This document shows, piece after piece, positions 17,344-26,733 of a stretch of DNA of 64,000 bases. The notes beneath the pieces are model-generated. The model was not told the origin of the DNA. It did no database searches and saw nothing but the letters and a program-made list of their open reading frames with translations. How positions within the stretch are numbered: the stretch's first letter is position 1; every line of letters begins with the position of its first letter. Origin of the DNA: Candidatus Gastranaerophilales bacterium (GTDB lineage: Bacteria > Cyanobacteriota > Vampirovibrionia > Gastranaerophilales > Gastranaerophilaceae); NCBI GenBank assembly GCA_944326615.1, contig CALVEO010000002.1, positions 1 through 64,000 of the forward strand, read 5' to 3'. Both the position numbers and the translations under genes were made by a program.

Positions 17344-18280
17344 TATGCCCTCTGTAAATTGCATACACTTCATCTTTATACGGTATAGATTTTATAGCTC
17401 CAATACTTTTGGCCTGAATACCTGCAACAATAGAAGCAAATTTAGAAGCTTCAAATTCATTAAAGCCATGTGTTACAGCATGCAAAAATCCGCCGTTGAA
17501 TGCGTCTCCGGAGCAAGTTGTATCAACACATTCATTTGTATAAAATTCCGTAAAAGCTATTTTTCCGTTAGACCCTGTAAAATATCCTTGCTTTTCTTCA
17601 GACTTTAAGACAACAGTAGAAATTCCCATATCCCAAAGGCGTTTTATAATATTTTCCTGCGAATTTATATCGAGAATATTTGCAGAATCAGACTTTGCAT
17701 TCATGAATAGAATATCAATATTAGAAGCTATTCTAAAAAAAGCATCTTTTGCGTCTTCAACAGTAGTTAAAGCTGAATGATAATTCGGGTCATAGGCTGT
17801 TTTTATACCATTTTCTTTTGCTATTTTAAATGCGTATTCAACAGCTTCACAAGCCGATGGTGAAAGAGATTGGGTTACCCCGGTGGCATAAATAACCGCG
17901 GAATTTTTAATATAATTTTCATCAATATCATCAACAGATAATTTTGACGGTGCAATCTTTTTTCGATAAACAGCAAGTTCTTTATCAGCACCGGACGGTC
18001 TTGATATAACATAAAGCCCGTTTGATTCGGCAGAAAGTTTCACCTGAGAAATATTAAGACCTTCTTTTTGCCAGGAATCTAAAAGATAATCTTTAAAAGG
18101 GTCATTCCCGACACGAGTTATAAATCCGACTTTAGACCCCATTCTTAATGCTGATATTGCAGCTGCAAGTGCATCACCGCCATAATATTTATACAAACAT
18201 TCAGCATCAGACATCTTTGCATTTGTGGATAATTCTATTAAGCATTCACCAATAGTTATTATGTCTAATTTTTCATCCAT
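17336..18280 (-). CDS. kdgK: PfkB-family 2-keto-3-deoxygluconate kinase
   Basis: Phosphorylates 2-keto-3-deoxygluconate to KDPG. PfkB-fold signatures: GGDALAAAISALRMGSKVGF near the N-terminus and DTTCSGDAFNGGF with the catalytic Asp near the C-terminus. The specificity is inferred mainly from the aldolase gene 2 nt upstream, which would cleave KDPG. 314 aa, normal. It overlaps csaB by 8 nt. Confidence 0.82.
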   Translation of the reverse strand: MDEKLDIITIGECLIELSTNAKMSDAECLYKYYGGDALAAAISALRMGSKVGFITRVGNDPFKDYLLDSWQKEGLNISQVKLSAESNGLYVISRPSGADKELAVYRKKIAPSKLSVDDIDENYIKNSAVIYATGVTQSLSPSACEAVEYAFKIAKENGIKTAYDPNYHSALTTVEDAKDAFFRIASNIDILFMNAKSDSANILDINSQENIIKRLWDMGISTVVLKSEEKQGYFTGSNGKIAFTEFYTNECVDTTCSGDAFNGGFLHAVTHGFNEFEASKFASIVAGIQAKSIGAIKSIPYKDEVYAIYRGHNG

Positions 18281-18282
18281 AA

Positions 18283-18891
18283 TTAACCTTTCAATTCTTT
18301 TATAACCCGCTTAGCTCTTGATGTTATTTCGCTAAGAGAAAAACCGTCATAAAAATCTCTTCCTATACCTACAACAGAAGCACCAGCTTCAAGATACGTA
18401 TGAATTTCATCTAATTTTACATTACCAAGCGGTAAAACATTCAAAAACGGCATGGGTCTTAAAAGATCTTCAATATACATAGCACCGCCCATTGCTGTAA
18501 TAGGATAAATTTTAATAAGCGGAATTCTGGCCTTCCAAGCGTTATAAGCTTCATTTGCAGTTGAAGTTCCTGCAATAAAAGGAATTTCCTTATCTTTTGA
18601 TATTTTTACAAGATTCATGGAAAAAATAGGAGAAGATAAAATCTTTGCTCCTGATAAAATAGCAGCCTCAGCCTGCATAGATGTAATTATACCGCCTGCA
18701 CAGACTGTAGCATATTTTGAAATTTCTTCTACAGCTTTATAAATAGAAGGATTTTCAATATTGATTTCAATAATTTTTATACCGCCGTCAATCAAAGCTT
18801 TTGCAGAACTAATTACAGCATCAGCATCTTTATTTCTAAGTATTGGAAGAATTCTTTCCTCCGACAAAAGTTTAATTAAATTTTCTTTCAT
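18283..18891 (-). CDS. eda: KDPG/KHG aldolase
   Basis: Class I aldolase splitting KDPG into pyruvate and glyceraldehyde 3-phosphate. The Schiff-base lysine lies in IKIYPIT (family pattern KFFP). The arginine of ILPILRN and the glutamate of IEINIENP match the active site. 202 aa. VCAGGII and GTSTANE differ slightly from the usual VGAGTV and GVSTPSE. First gene of the eda-kdgK-csaB operon, divergent from the cyclase gene. Confidence 0.88.
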   Translation of the reverse strand: MKENLIKLLSEERILPILRNKDADAVISSAKALIDGGIKIIEINIENPSIYKAVEEISKYATVCAGGIITSMQAEAAILSGAKILSSPIFSMNLVKISKDKEIPFIAGTSTANEAYNAWKARIPLIKIYPITAMGGAMYIEDLLRPMPFLNVLPLGNVKLDEIHTYLEAGASVVGIGRDFYDGFSLSEITSRAKRVIKELKG

Positions 18892-18945
18892 AAACTATCC
18901 TTTTTTCGAAATTTATTATATCATAAAATAAAGGGATATTTGGAA

Positions 18946-20895
18946 ATGAAAATATTTAAAATAAAAGGCTTCTTTTTAAAATCAATACTTCTTCATTTAT
19001 TTTTGGTTGCAATAATTGCTTTTGTATCTGTCAATTTTTGGGAAAATCCTATTTACGACACTATTATTAACTCTGTTAATGCCACAATGAACGGCTCTAA
19101 AGACATAGCGCTTGTCATCATTGATAATAAATCCCTTGAAAGTTACAGGTGGCCATGGGCACGATCTTTGTATGGTGAGATATTTGAATACTTTAACAAA
19201 TATACAAATGCAAAAGTTCTTGTTTTTGATTCAATACTCAACAGTCTTGATAAAGAACGTCCGGCATCTTCTGATCAATTTTTCTTTGATACCGTTGCCA
19301 AATCAGATAATTTTATAGGCGGGTATATGGCAGTGGGAACAGAATATAAAAATCCTGATGAAGGCAGCTTATACGATGAAGATTTTCATAAAAAGTTTTC
19401 AATAGACATAACAGACGAACGAGTAAGAGATAATTCAAGGAGTAGTATTTATAAAAGCCTTACAATGTTTCCAAAGGCATACTTTGATGCTCAAAAATAT
19501 GCCGGTTCAGTTAATCTTACATTGGATTCTGTAGACGGAGTTTTAAGAGAATCAACCGATTTGATAAGCTATAATGACAATTTTTATCCGTCGCTTGCAC
19601 TGAGAGCATACATGCTTGCAAATAATACTAATAAAATCACACTCACGAATAAATACATTATTGTTGATAAAACAGGCCTGAAAATTCCAGTATTTAAAAA
19701 GAATGGAGACATAAAGCACAATATAAAATTCTGCACTAAATATCCAAATTCAGATGTATCACATAAGAGTTATTCGGCAATTGATATTATAAATTCTAAC
19801 AGGTTGATGAACAGCGGCAAAAAGCCGTTAATAAACCCTGCTGAATTTAATAATAAAATTATTATTGTCGGCGCTAATGCTCTCGGAGTTGAGGATGTTT
19901 TAGAAACATCTGTTTCGTTGAAGCATCCGGGGGTAGATATACAGGCAACAATACTTGACAATTTTTTAAACAATGAATTTTTTGTAAAATTTACGCTATT
20001 GCAGAATATAGCAGTGATTGTGCTGCTCTGTATTTTGACATTTACCGTAATAAGATTTTTCCCGTTTATTCCTTCTCTTATAATACTGATAGGTATTGCA
20101 ATTTTATACCTTATATTATGCATATTCTGCTTTAAACACAACATAATACCTTATGTAATCACACCTGTTGCAGTTCAATTAAGCACTATGATTTTCGGCT
20201 ACTCATACAGATTTATTCTGGAAGGACGTAACAAAGAAAAAATAAAAAATGCTATGGGAAAATATCTTTCTCAGGATATTATGAAAAATGTTGTCCAAAA
20301 TATTGATGATATCAAACTTGGCGGGAAAAAAGCCAATGTAACAGTTCTTTTTGCAGACATCAGAGGATTTACAAGCATGAGTGAAAAAATGACAGCAGAA
20401 GAAGTTTCAGTTATTTTGAATGAATATTTTTCTGAAATAGAACCTATTATTACAAGGTACAACGGTGTTATAAATAAATTTATCGGGGATGCTGTAATGG
20501 CAATATTCGGAGAACCAATTCAGGACATAAATCACCCGCAAAATGCAGTTAAATGTGCATGTGCCATGCTGAAAAAAGTTGATCAGCTACAGGACAAATG
20601 GCTTTTTGAAGGCAAACCGAAAATTGAAATAGGAGTTGGAATTAACACAGGAGAAGCTTTTGTCGGGAATATAGGTTCGGAAAAGCGTCTTGAATACACA
20701 GTAATCGGAGACACAGTAAACCTTGCAAGCCGCATAGAAAGCTATAATAAAGTTTATAAAACAAATCTTCTTATAAGCAGTACAACATATTCTTATGTCA
20801 GTGACATCGCAGATGTTATCAAAATTGCTGATGTTACAATTCGCGGTAAAGCTAAAAAAATGGATATTTACGAGGTTTTACGCATAAGTGATTGA
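18946..20895 (+). CDS. CHASE2-domain adenylate cyclase
   Basis: Membrane sensor cyclase making cyclic nucleotide from a signal sensed outside the inner membrane. Order: one N-terminal membrane helix, a CHASE2 domain (IALVIIDNKSLESYRWPWAR), three membrane helices around residues 345-425, and a class III cyclase domain. The latter has the metal aspartates in LFADIRGFTSM and FIGDAVMAIFG and the base-recognising segment EYTVIGDTVNLASRI. Lys in NKFIGDA and Asp-Thr in IGDT favour ATP as substrate. I chose the ATG at 18946 after AAGGGA over a TTG at 18940. Its last 8 nt overlap recG. Confidence 0.9.
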   Translation: MKIFKIKGFFLKSILLHLFLVAIIAFVSVNFWENPIYDTIINSVNATMNGSKDIALVIIDNKSLESYRWPWARSLYGEIFEYFNKYTNAKVLVFDSILNSLDKERPASSDQFFFDTVAKSDNFIGGYMAVGTEYKNPDEGSLYDEDFHKKFSIDITDERVRDNSRSSIYKSLTMFPKAYFDAQKYAGSVNLTLDSVDGVLRESTDLISYNDNFYPSLALRAYMLANNTNKITLTNKYIIVDKTGLKIPVFKKNGDIKHNIKFCTKYPNSDVSHKSYSAIDIINSNRLMNSGKKPLINPAEFNNKIIIVGANALGVEDVLETSVSLKHPGVDIQATILDNFLNNEFFVKFTLLQNIAVIVLLCILTFTVIRFFPFIPSLIILIGIAILYLILCIFCFKHNIIPYVITPVAVQLSTMIFGYSYRFILEGRNKEKIKNAMGKYLSQDIMKNVVQNIDDIKLGGKKANVTVLFADIRGFTSMSEKMTAEEVSVILNEYFSEIEPIITRYNGVINKFIGDAVMAIFGEPIQDINHPQNAVKCACAMLKKVDQLQDKWLFEGKPKIEIGVGINTGEAFVGNIGSEKRLEYTVIGDTVNLASRIESYNKVYKTNLLISSTTYSYVSDIADVIKIADVTIRGKAKKMDIYEVLRISD

Positions 20896-23266
20896 TAATA
20901 TCGAAAAATTAAAAAAAGCTATTGAAATTGAAATTCAATATAAATATATTGATATTCATGGCAAAAACCAGACTTTTTCAAGCTTTATAAAAAATGAGGC
21001 AAAAAGATATTACAAACTGTCTAAGAAAAATCCGAAATGGGCTGTTCTTGCAGAAATCTTTGAACATTACCCGTTTGCGGGAATTAATGAACGAAGAAAA
21101 AGTATTGACAGATTAATTAAAATTCTAAAATCAGAAACACACCCGAAAACAGAAGAAAAAAATAATTCACAAAAGATAAAGCCTGCAAAAGACACAGATG
21201 TTATGTATATAAAAGGCGTCGGTCCAAAAGTTGCATATAAACTTAATAAATTAGGGATTTATACAGCGCAGGATTTAATAATGTATTTCCCTAAAAAACA
21301 TATTGACTATTCTTCAAGAACTCTAATCCGTAATTTAAAAGAAGGAGAAAATACTACTGTTTTCGGCTATATAAAATCTGTTTCCGCATTTAACACAAAA
21401 AATAATCTGTCTGTTGTCAAAGTTACGGTTGCAGACGAAAGCGGAAGGCTTGAGTTAAGTTTTTTCCATGCAAAATCAAACCGCTATATGCTTGAACGCG
21501 TAAAAGCTCAGTTTCCATCTAATGCAGGCATCATGCTTTCCGGTACGGTTAAAAGGAACAATTACGATGGGAAACTCACATTCGACAAGCCCAATTATTC
21601 TATAATGACAGGTGAATTTCTTGAAGATAAAAATTCAAATCTAAATCTGGCAAGAATTGTTCCAATATACTCTGTATGTGAGGATTTAAGCATTAAAGTT
21701 CTGAGGCGTGCAATATATAATGCAATTCAGACATACAAAAATGAAATCGAAAATGTTATTCCGAATTTTATCAGAGAAAAATACGGAATTTTAGATAAGA
21801 AAACAGCTGTTGAGCAGATACATTTTCCTGAGACAATGGAGCTTCTTGAGCAATCAAGATTTTCTCTTATTTTCGAAGAACTTTTTTTAATACAATTAAA
21901 ACTTGTTCGCTTAAGAGAGCAAAATGCACACAATCACTCTGCACTAGCCTTAAAGATAAAAGAAAACGGACTTGTAAGGCAATTTATTGGCAATCTTCCA
22001 TTTGAGCTGACAGGAGGACAAAAAAGAGCGGTAAATGAAATTCTGCATGATTTGAATTCTGATATACCTATGGCAAGACTTTTACAGGGCGATGTCGGAA
22101 GCGGGAAAACTGTTGTTGCAACAATTATGCTTCTTGCAGGTGTTGAAAACGGATATCAGGGAGCGTTAATGGCTCCAACTGAAATTCTGGCCCAGCAGCA
22201 CTACAACAATCTTCTGCAATGGCTCACTCCAATGGGAATAAGTGTAGGATTATTTTTGGGCAGTCAAGGCAAAAAAGTAAGAGAAAAATTCAGAACAGAT
22301 TTGAGAAACGGACAGATGAATATTGCAGTCGGCACTCATGCACTTATACAGGAAGGAGTCGATTTCAATAATCTTGGTGCGATTGTTGTTGATGAACAGC
22401 ACAGGTTTGGAGTAAAGCAAAGAAATGTTCTTAAGAAAAAATCACAAAATCCACAAATTTTAACCATGACAGCTACACCGATTCCAAGAACACTTGCCCT
22501 TACCGTACATGGAGATTTGGATCTTACAATAATTGATGAACTCCCGAAAGGCAGAAAACCTATTAAAACATCACTTGTAACATCGCATAGAGGAGTGTAT
22601 GAACTTATAAGACAGGAAATTGAAGCAGGCAGACAGGCTTACGTTGTTTACCCGCTCATAGAAGAAAGCGAAACTTTATCAGCTAAAGCCGCAACAATTG
22701 AAGCAGAACGCCTGCAAAATGAAGTTTTTCCGCAGTTTAAAATCGGACTTTTGCATGGAAAGCTTAAAAATGACGAAAAAGATAAAGTCATGAAAGATTT
22801 TAAAGATAAAAAATATGATATTCTTGTTTCTACAACAGTTGTTGAAGTCGGGGTTGATGTTCCAAATGCTACGGTAATGCTCATTGAAAATGCAGAACGT
22901 TTCGGGCTATCACAGCTTCACCAATTAAGAGGACGTGTCGGCAGAAGCGATTTACAGTCTTATTGTATACTACACACATCTACAAAATCTCAGGAAACAA
23001 AAGAACGTTTAAACATCATGACTCAAACAAATGACGGTTTTGTAATTGCTGAAAAAGATCTTCAAATCCGCGGCCCCGGCGAATTTTTAGGGACACGTCA
23101 GAGCGGTCTTCCAGACCTGATAATTTCAGATATAGTACGTGATGCAAAAATTCTTGAAATGGCACGAAACGAAGCTATCGACTTTATTAAAACCCACAAT
23201 ATTGATGATTTCCCGAAATTAAAAGAAGCAACATCATTAACTCTCACAAGCAGTTTAGATATATAA
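20888..23266 (+). CDS. recG: ATP-dependent DNA helicase RecG
   Basis: Branch-migration helicase that remodels stalled forks and Holliday junctions. Walker A GDVGSGKT, DEQH box VVDEQHRFGV, motif MTATPIPRTLAL and the C-terminal GRVGRSDLQSYCIL are all present. At 792 aa it is about 100 residues longer than E. coli RecG: an extra N-terminal helical region (about 1-95) precedes the wedge/OB part, as in cyanobacterial RecG. GTG start overlapping the cyclase gene by 8 nt. Confidence 0.95.
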   Translation: MIDNIEKLKKAIEIEIQYKYIDIHGKNQTFSSFIKNEAKRYYKLSKKNPKWAVLAEIFEHYPFAGINERRKSIDRLIKILKSETHPKTEEKNNSQKIKPAKDTDVMYIKGVGPKVAYKLNKLGIYTAQDLIMYFPKKHIDYSSRTLIRNLKEGENTTVFGYIKSVSAFNTKNNLSVVKVTVADESGRLELSFFHAKSNRYMLERVKAQFPSNAGIMLSGTVKRNNYDGKLTFDKPNYSIMTGEFLEDKNSNLNLARIVPIYSVCEDLSIKVLRRAIYNAIQTYKNEIENVIPNFIREKYGILDKKTAVEQIHFPETMELLEQSRFSLIFEELFLIQLKLVRLREQNAHNHSALALKIKENGLVRQFIGNLPFELTGGQKRAVNEILHDLNSDIPMARLLQGDVGSGKTVVATIMLLAGVENGYQGALMAPTEILAQQHYNNLLQWLTPMGISVGLFLGSQGKKVREKFRTDLRNGQMNIAVGTHALIQEGVDFNNLGAIVVDEQHRFGVKQRNVLKKKSQNPQILTMTATPIPRTLALTVHGDLDLTIIDELPKGRKPIKTSLVTSHRGVYELIRQEIEAGRQAYVVYPLIEESETLSAKAATIEAERLQNEVFPQFKIGLLHGKLKNDEKDKVMKDFKDKKYDILVSTTVVEVGVDVPNATVMLIENAERFGLSQLHQLRGRVGRSDLQSYCILHTSTKSQETKERLNIMTQTNDGFVIAEKDLQIRGPGEFLGTRQSGLPDLIISDIVRDAKILEMARNEAIDFIKTHNIDDFPKLKEATSLTLTSSLDI

Positions 23267-23413
23267 AAATTTATTGTTCACGTTGAGAGAAAAGAATTTC
23301 AGCTTTAGCTTTACGAAAATTAAAAATTCTGGAGATGGGGTTAATCTCTATTTTGTATAACTTTATTAAGAATTGTAACGTTATTTATTTAAAAATTAGC
23401 AATTATTTAATAA

Positions 23414-23456
23414 ATATATACTTTATATATTTAGAGTATAAAAGCGGAGCAGTAAT
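23414..23456 (+). promoter_or_regulatory. Shared promoter/leader module, copy 2
   Basis: ATATATACTTTATATAT, then TTAGAGTATAAAAG and CGGAG, ending at the ATG 43 nt later. It matches 15341-15382 almost base for base in its first 17 nt and in spacing. Confidence 0.6.
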
Positions 23457-24506
23457 ATGGAATCATTTTACGCATTACTTGGCGGCCCCAGAACATTTTG
23501 GGGCGGTTCAAACAAAGTTATAATAAATAATTTCGGAGCAGGTCCAATGTTTCCACCTATGGGCAGACCTCACTTCATGCACCATCATTGCAGCGGATAC
23601 AACAGATTATTAGGCTGGATGACAGGAATGAATCTTCTGTCAAATATATTCGGGAGTTTTAACCGCGCAGGTCAAACAAATTACAATCTGTATAACCAGT
23701 ATGGAGCACTTGGACAATATAACCCGTACTTATCTTATGGACAGAATAACTCTTTAACATCAAGACTTGAAACAATAGAAAATGAAGTTAAATCAATGGA
23801 AAAACAAATTGAGCAACTTCAAAAAAATCAATGCGATTGTCAAGATAAAGAAGTAAAACTAACAGATAACCAAACTTCAAAAGATAAAGTAGAAAATTCA
23901 GAAAATACCCAGAATACTGAAAATACTGAAAATTCTGATAAAACTAACAAAACAGAAAATACACAACAAACAGACAAAGTAGATAGTGATAGTCCGAAAA
24001 CTCTTGACGAAGTTTTAAATAATCTCGAAGGCTTTACAAATCTTGATAAAACAGCACAAGATTACGTCAAAAACAGAATAACAAATGCATATCAGGATGA
24101 AAACGGAAATCTAAAATATGACATTAAAGCTACAGTCCATGACGGCGACACTGCAGCTTCAATAATTAGCAGGTTCTACAGTGAGCAGGAACAAAAAGAT
24201 CTTAGTGTCATGGAAAAGGATTACAACGCACAAACATCAGGCAAAAAAATAAAAAATCCACGTTCCGGCGATACAATAAATGCAAACGGAGTATCAGAAT
24301 ATGGTCTAAAAGCACTTATGGACGATGCAAAACAAAGCATTACCAGAGATGGAGAAATACAAAAAACCAATAAAAAAATGAATGAACTTAAAGAAGCATT
24401 TAAAAACGGAGAGAAAAAGTTATCAAAAGAATACGTTCTCCAAAATCACTTTATGACAGAAGACGAATATAATAAAATTATAGAAAGCAAATATTCAGCA
24501 AGCTAA
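23457..24506 (+). CDS. Unknown protein with low-complexity N-terminus and coiled coil
   Basis: 349 aa. The N-terminus is Gly/Pro/Met/His/Asn/Tyr-rich (for example GAGPMFPPMGRPHF), then a short coiled coil (residues about 100-125), an acidic Thr/Asn/Glu/Lys repeat tract (NTENTENSDKTNKTENTQ) and a globular C-terminal 170 residues I do not recognise. The build parallels the EF-hand protein at 15383, and the two share an upstream sequence. The region containing VHDGDTAASIISRFYSEQEQ is faintly LysM-like, which I would not assert. Confidence 0.6.
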   Translation: MESFYALLGGPRTFWGGSNKVIINNFGAGPMFPPMGRPHFMHHHCSGYNRLLGWMTGMNLLSNIFGSFNRAGQTNYNLYNQYGALGQYNPYLSYGQNNSLTSRLETIENEVKSMEKQIEQLQKNQCDCQDKEVKLTDNQTSKDKVENSENTQNTENTENSDKTNKTENTQQTDKVDSDSPKTLDEVLNNLEGFTNLDKTAQDYVKNRITNAYQDENGNLKYDIKATVHDGDTAASIISRFYSEQEQKDLSVMEKDYNAQTSGKKIKNPRSGDTINANGVSEYGLKALMDDAKQSITRDGEIQKTNKKMNELKEAFKNGEKKLSKEYVLQNHFMTEDEYNKIIESKYSAS

Positions 24507-24550
24507 AGCACAACATGAGAAATTTCAAAACACTGCTTTTAATGCTTTAT

Positions 24551-24687
24551 TTTTAATCGTCAAATGCTTGTTCAAGCGGATTATCAATATTATTTATAAA
24601 TACATCAAAATTCTCACATTGTTTTGAATTTTTAACCTGATCTTTTTTGCTCTGGCAGTATTGCAGGATTCCCTGGTGTCGTTCTGC
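24551..24687 (-). pseudogene. C-terminal fragment of a lost minus-strand gene
   Basis: An open minus-strand frame with no start codon reads protein-like to a stop: RHQGILQYCQSKKDQ, then KNSKQCENFDVFINNIDNP and a final EQAFDD. It looks like the tail of a gene whose 5' part is gone. Family unknown. Confidence 0.4.
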
Positions 24688-24836
24688 TTACAACAACAGA
24701 AGAGAAAAAACTAACTGTTACAACTCTTCCAAAATCTGTAAAATTTGACGGAGAAAATGTCATTGTTGAGCTAAAATACACATTCAAAGTGTTACAAGAT
24801 GTGAAGAAAAGCTACAAAAATGCAAGTAGAAACTAA
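24636..24836 (+). pseudogene. C-terminal fragment of a lost plus-strand gene
   Basis: An open frame without a plausible start gives AGFPGVVLLTTTEEKKLTV, then TLPKSVKFDGENVIVELKY and ends SYKNASRN. The composition is protein-like. It is head-truncated near 24660, where the opposite-strand fragment also loses its upstream part. Confidence 0.4.
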
Positions 24837-24837
24837 C

Positions 24838-24934
24838 AGGTTAGAACCCCGTCAAATTCAAATATATCAACAAAAAATGACTCTTTCGAGTCAAAAAATT
24901 TAAATGGGGCGGCCAATGGTATAAGGTTAGAACC
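24838..24934 (-). repeat. Left boundary repeat, tRNA 3'-end-like plus hairpin (97 nt)
   Basis: On the minus strand this begins GGTTCTAACC, continues to GCCGCCCCA (T-loop-like and CCA-like), then TTTAAATTT, a hairpin TGACTC/GAGTCA and a T run. It starts and ends with the direct repeat AGGTTAGAACC (24838-24848, 24924-24934). A 97-nt counterpart with the same layout lies at 32963-33059. It may be a decayed tRNA end or attachment site. Confidence 0.55.
24871..24901 (-). terminator. Hairpin with T run inside the left boundary repeat
   Basis: TGACTC-TTTC-GAGTCA flanked by A and T tracts, able to terminate transcription in either direction. Confidence 0.6.
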
Positions 24935-25053
24935 TTTTTACTCTGATCTAGCACACTATATGGTACATGAAATAGAAACTATAAATAGCATAAAACATTT
25001 TCATTATGCTTAAAATAAAAATCAAAATGATGTTGTTCAAATAGCAATAGTTT

Positions 25054-25890
25054 TTATATGTTTCCGTTCCAAATAGCATAGATTAAGTCATTTTTGGATT
25101 GAATTTTGTCTGTAACAAATACTCGTTTAATTCTTTTTATAATATTTTGTGATTCGTACGCTGTATTTTTAAATATATTATTTTCAATAGTAAGATTTTT
25201 ATTTAAGCTGTTCCCTAATCTCCCAGATAGATCACAAGCTAATGTATCTAAAAGATTAGTCTTAGCATATTCACAAATTTCAGATATATAATTTGAGAAC
25301 TTATGATTATATTCTGCATTGAATTTATCAGTACTCCAAAGCTGTAATTTCTTATTAACATTCCAAGCTGAATTTTTTTTTAATAAGTTTCCCTCGTGTA
25401 TCGCGTGCGCAAATTCGTGTATAAAGTTTACCATGAAGTTATCTGAGCTATTGAATCTTTTTTGATAATCTATTTCTGCAATTCTATCTAAAATTTCAAG
25501 TTCTTCTTTAACATCCGTTTTAGATTGGTTAAAGAAGATAGTTTTTTCAGGACAAATAAATCCAGACTTACTTTTTATTGGAGTAAAAGTGCAAAATCCA
25601 AAAGTATTAGGTCTGCCAAAATGATTTGTTAAATCTCCAGTAATAATTGCATTAGGATAACAAAAATCAAGATGAAAATTTCTATTTAGTGTATCAATTA
25701 GCTCTATAATTTTCATAGAACAAAAAGCACGAACCTTATCACCTTGAAAATTATTCACAATTCCTTTTTCATACAACAATCCCGAGATTAAATTTACATC
25801 ACAATTCTGAGCTGCATTTATAATATTTCTATTTAACCCGGCTGAAAAATTTTGTTGGTATATGGAGTTTTGATAATATTGCACTTTCAT
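25054..25890 (-). CDS. HExxH metallopeptidase-like protein with N-terminal motif
   Basis: 278 aa. A zinc-protease signature HEFAHAIHEG lies at residues 158-167 (His158, Glu159, His162). It lacks the metzincin GxxH, so it is more like a gluzincin, with a third ligand possibly among the acidic residues of YISEICEYAK. The N-terminus has QNFSAG at residues 13-18, the window's shared motif. No signal peptide. Last gene of the four-gene minus-strand operon; its ATG overlaps the stop of the preceding gene by 1 nt. Target unknown; an effector-like protease is plausible. Confidence 0.7.
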   Translation of the reverse strand: MKVQYYQNSIYQQNFSAGLNRNIINAAQNCDVNLISGLLYEKGIVNNFQGDKVRAFCSMKIIELIDTLNRNFHLDFCYPNAIITGDLTNHFGRPNTFGFCTFTPIKSKSGFICPEKTIFFNQSKTDVKEELEILDRIAEIDYQKRFNSSDNFMVNFIHEFAHAIHEGNLLKKNSAWNVNKKLQLWSTDKFNAEYNHKFSNYISEICEYAKTNLLDTLACDLSGRLGNSLNKNLTIENNIFKNTAYESQNIIKRIKRVFVTDKIQSKNDLIYAIWNGNI

Positions 25891-26732
25891 TAAGAATGCC
25901 CAATTAAACCTTTTGCGAATTCTGCAATAGTCTCACCTAAGTCCATTACTTGTTCTTTTGCCGCATCAATTAGAGAAGATGTATCAAATCCTTCGTGCAA
26001 GTTTTCACTCAAATTTTCATGAATACTTGAAGTGACACTTTCTAAATCAGTTCCTTCAAGCAGAGTTTCTTCAATAACAGCACCTTTACTATCTGTAGAT
26101 ATAGCTGTAAATCCCTCACTCAATTCATCTGTTTTTATATCTGAAATTAAATCTATTTTACTAATATCATTAGTATTAAGAGAAATACCATATTCATTGC
26201 TATTAAGAGCATTGTTTAACATTTCTTCTGTATCACCTTTAAATGTTGGAGGGTATGAATAGGCTGGAATTCTTTTGGCATCTTTGGCAATTTCATATAA
26301 CTGATTAATCTTACATTGGGATATATGACCATAATAATCAACATCATTTGGCTTTAATGCATCTTTAATTACTTGAGGTAGCTTTTTATACGATTCTATA
26401 TTATCTTTTACATGCCCTGTGTACTGATCATTTGATTTTAAATCCAGATAAATATCATTTAATTTTTCTCCAGCATCATTATACCAACTTTTGCGTGACA
26501 TTTCAGCAATAATTGGATTATCTGCTGGTTCAAGTTTTCCTTTCCTTAATATTTTTTCAAAAAATTTTTTAGTTTTTGAAATTAAATTTACTCCCCCCTT
26601 TTCAGCTTTTGGGATACTAATTTCAATTAAATCATTCCCCGTTTTTAATAAGTTACCTTGGAAGTGTATACTTTTTGTACTGTTAAAATATTGATTATTA
26701 GATTCAACTCCTGTAATTGCTTGAATATTCAT
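25890..26732 (-). CDS. Unknown protein with IHFQG motif
   Basis: 280 aa, no recognised domain. Residues about 22-26 read IHFQG. The middle is charged and helical; the C-terminal third is Ser/Thr/Glu-rich with alternating hydrophobics and ends in a short hydrophobic helix (EFAKGLIGHS). Third gene of the operon: it starts 1 nt after the 250-aa gene and its stop overlaps the protease start, implying coupled translation and probably linked function. Confidence 0.65.
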   Translation of the reverse strand: MNIQAITGVESNNQYFNSTKSIHFQGNLLKTGNDLIEISIPKAEKGGVNLISKTKKFFEKILRKGKLEPADNPIIAEMSRKSWYNDAGEKLNDIYLDLKSNDQYTGHVKDNIESYKKLPQVIKDALKPNDVDYYGHISQCKINQLYEIAKDAKRIPAYSYPPTFKGDTEEMLNNALNSNEYGISLNTNDISKIDLISDIKTDELSEGFTAISTDSKGAVIEETLLEGTDLESVTSSIHENLSENLHEGFDTSSLIDAAKEQVMDLGETIAEFAKGLIGHS

Positions 26733-26733
26733 A

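Larger units (their letters stand above)
24507..24837. other. Gap at the left edge of the accessory region, with gene debris
   Basis: No intact gene lies between the 349-aa protein and the repeat at 24838. The stretch holds two overlapping coding fragments on opposite strands (entries 24551-24687 and 24636-24836). It looks like an old recombination or deletion scar. Confidence 0.5.

Noticed and set aside
23335-23523. 62-aa frame before the 349-aa gene
   Set aside because: Overlaps the shared promoter and the true start in another frame; hydrophobic AT-rich shadow.
24179-24300. LysM domain in the 349-aa protein
   Set aside because: Only the opening VHDGDTAASIISRFY is LysM-like; the rest does not follow the pattern.
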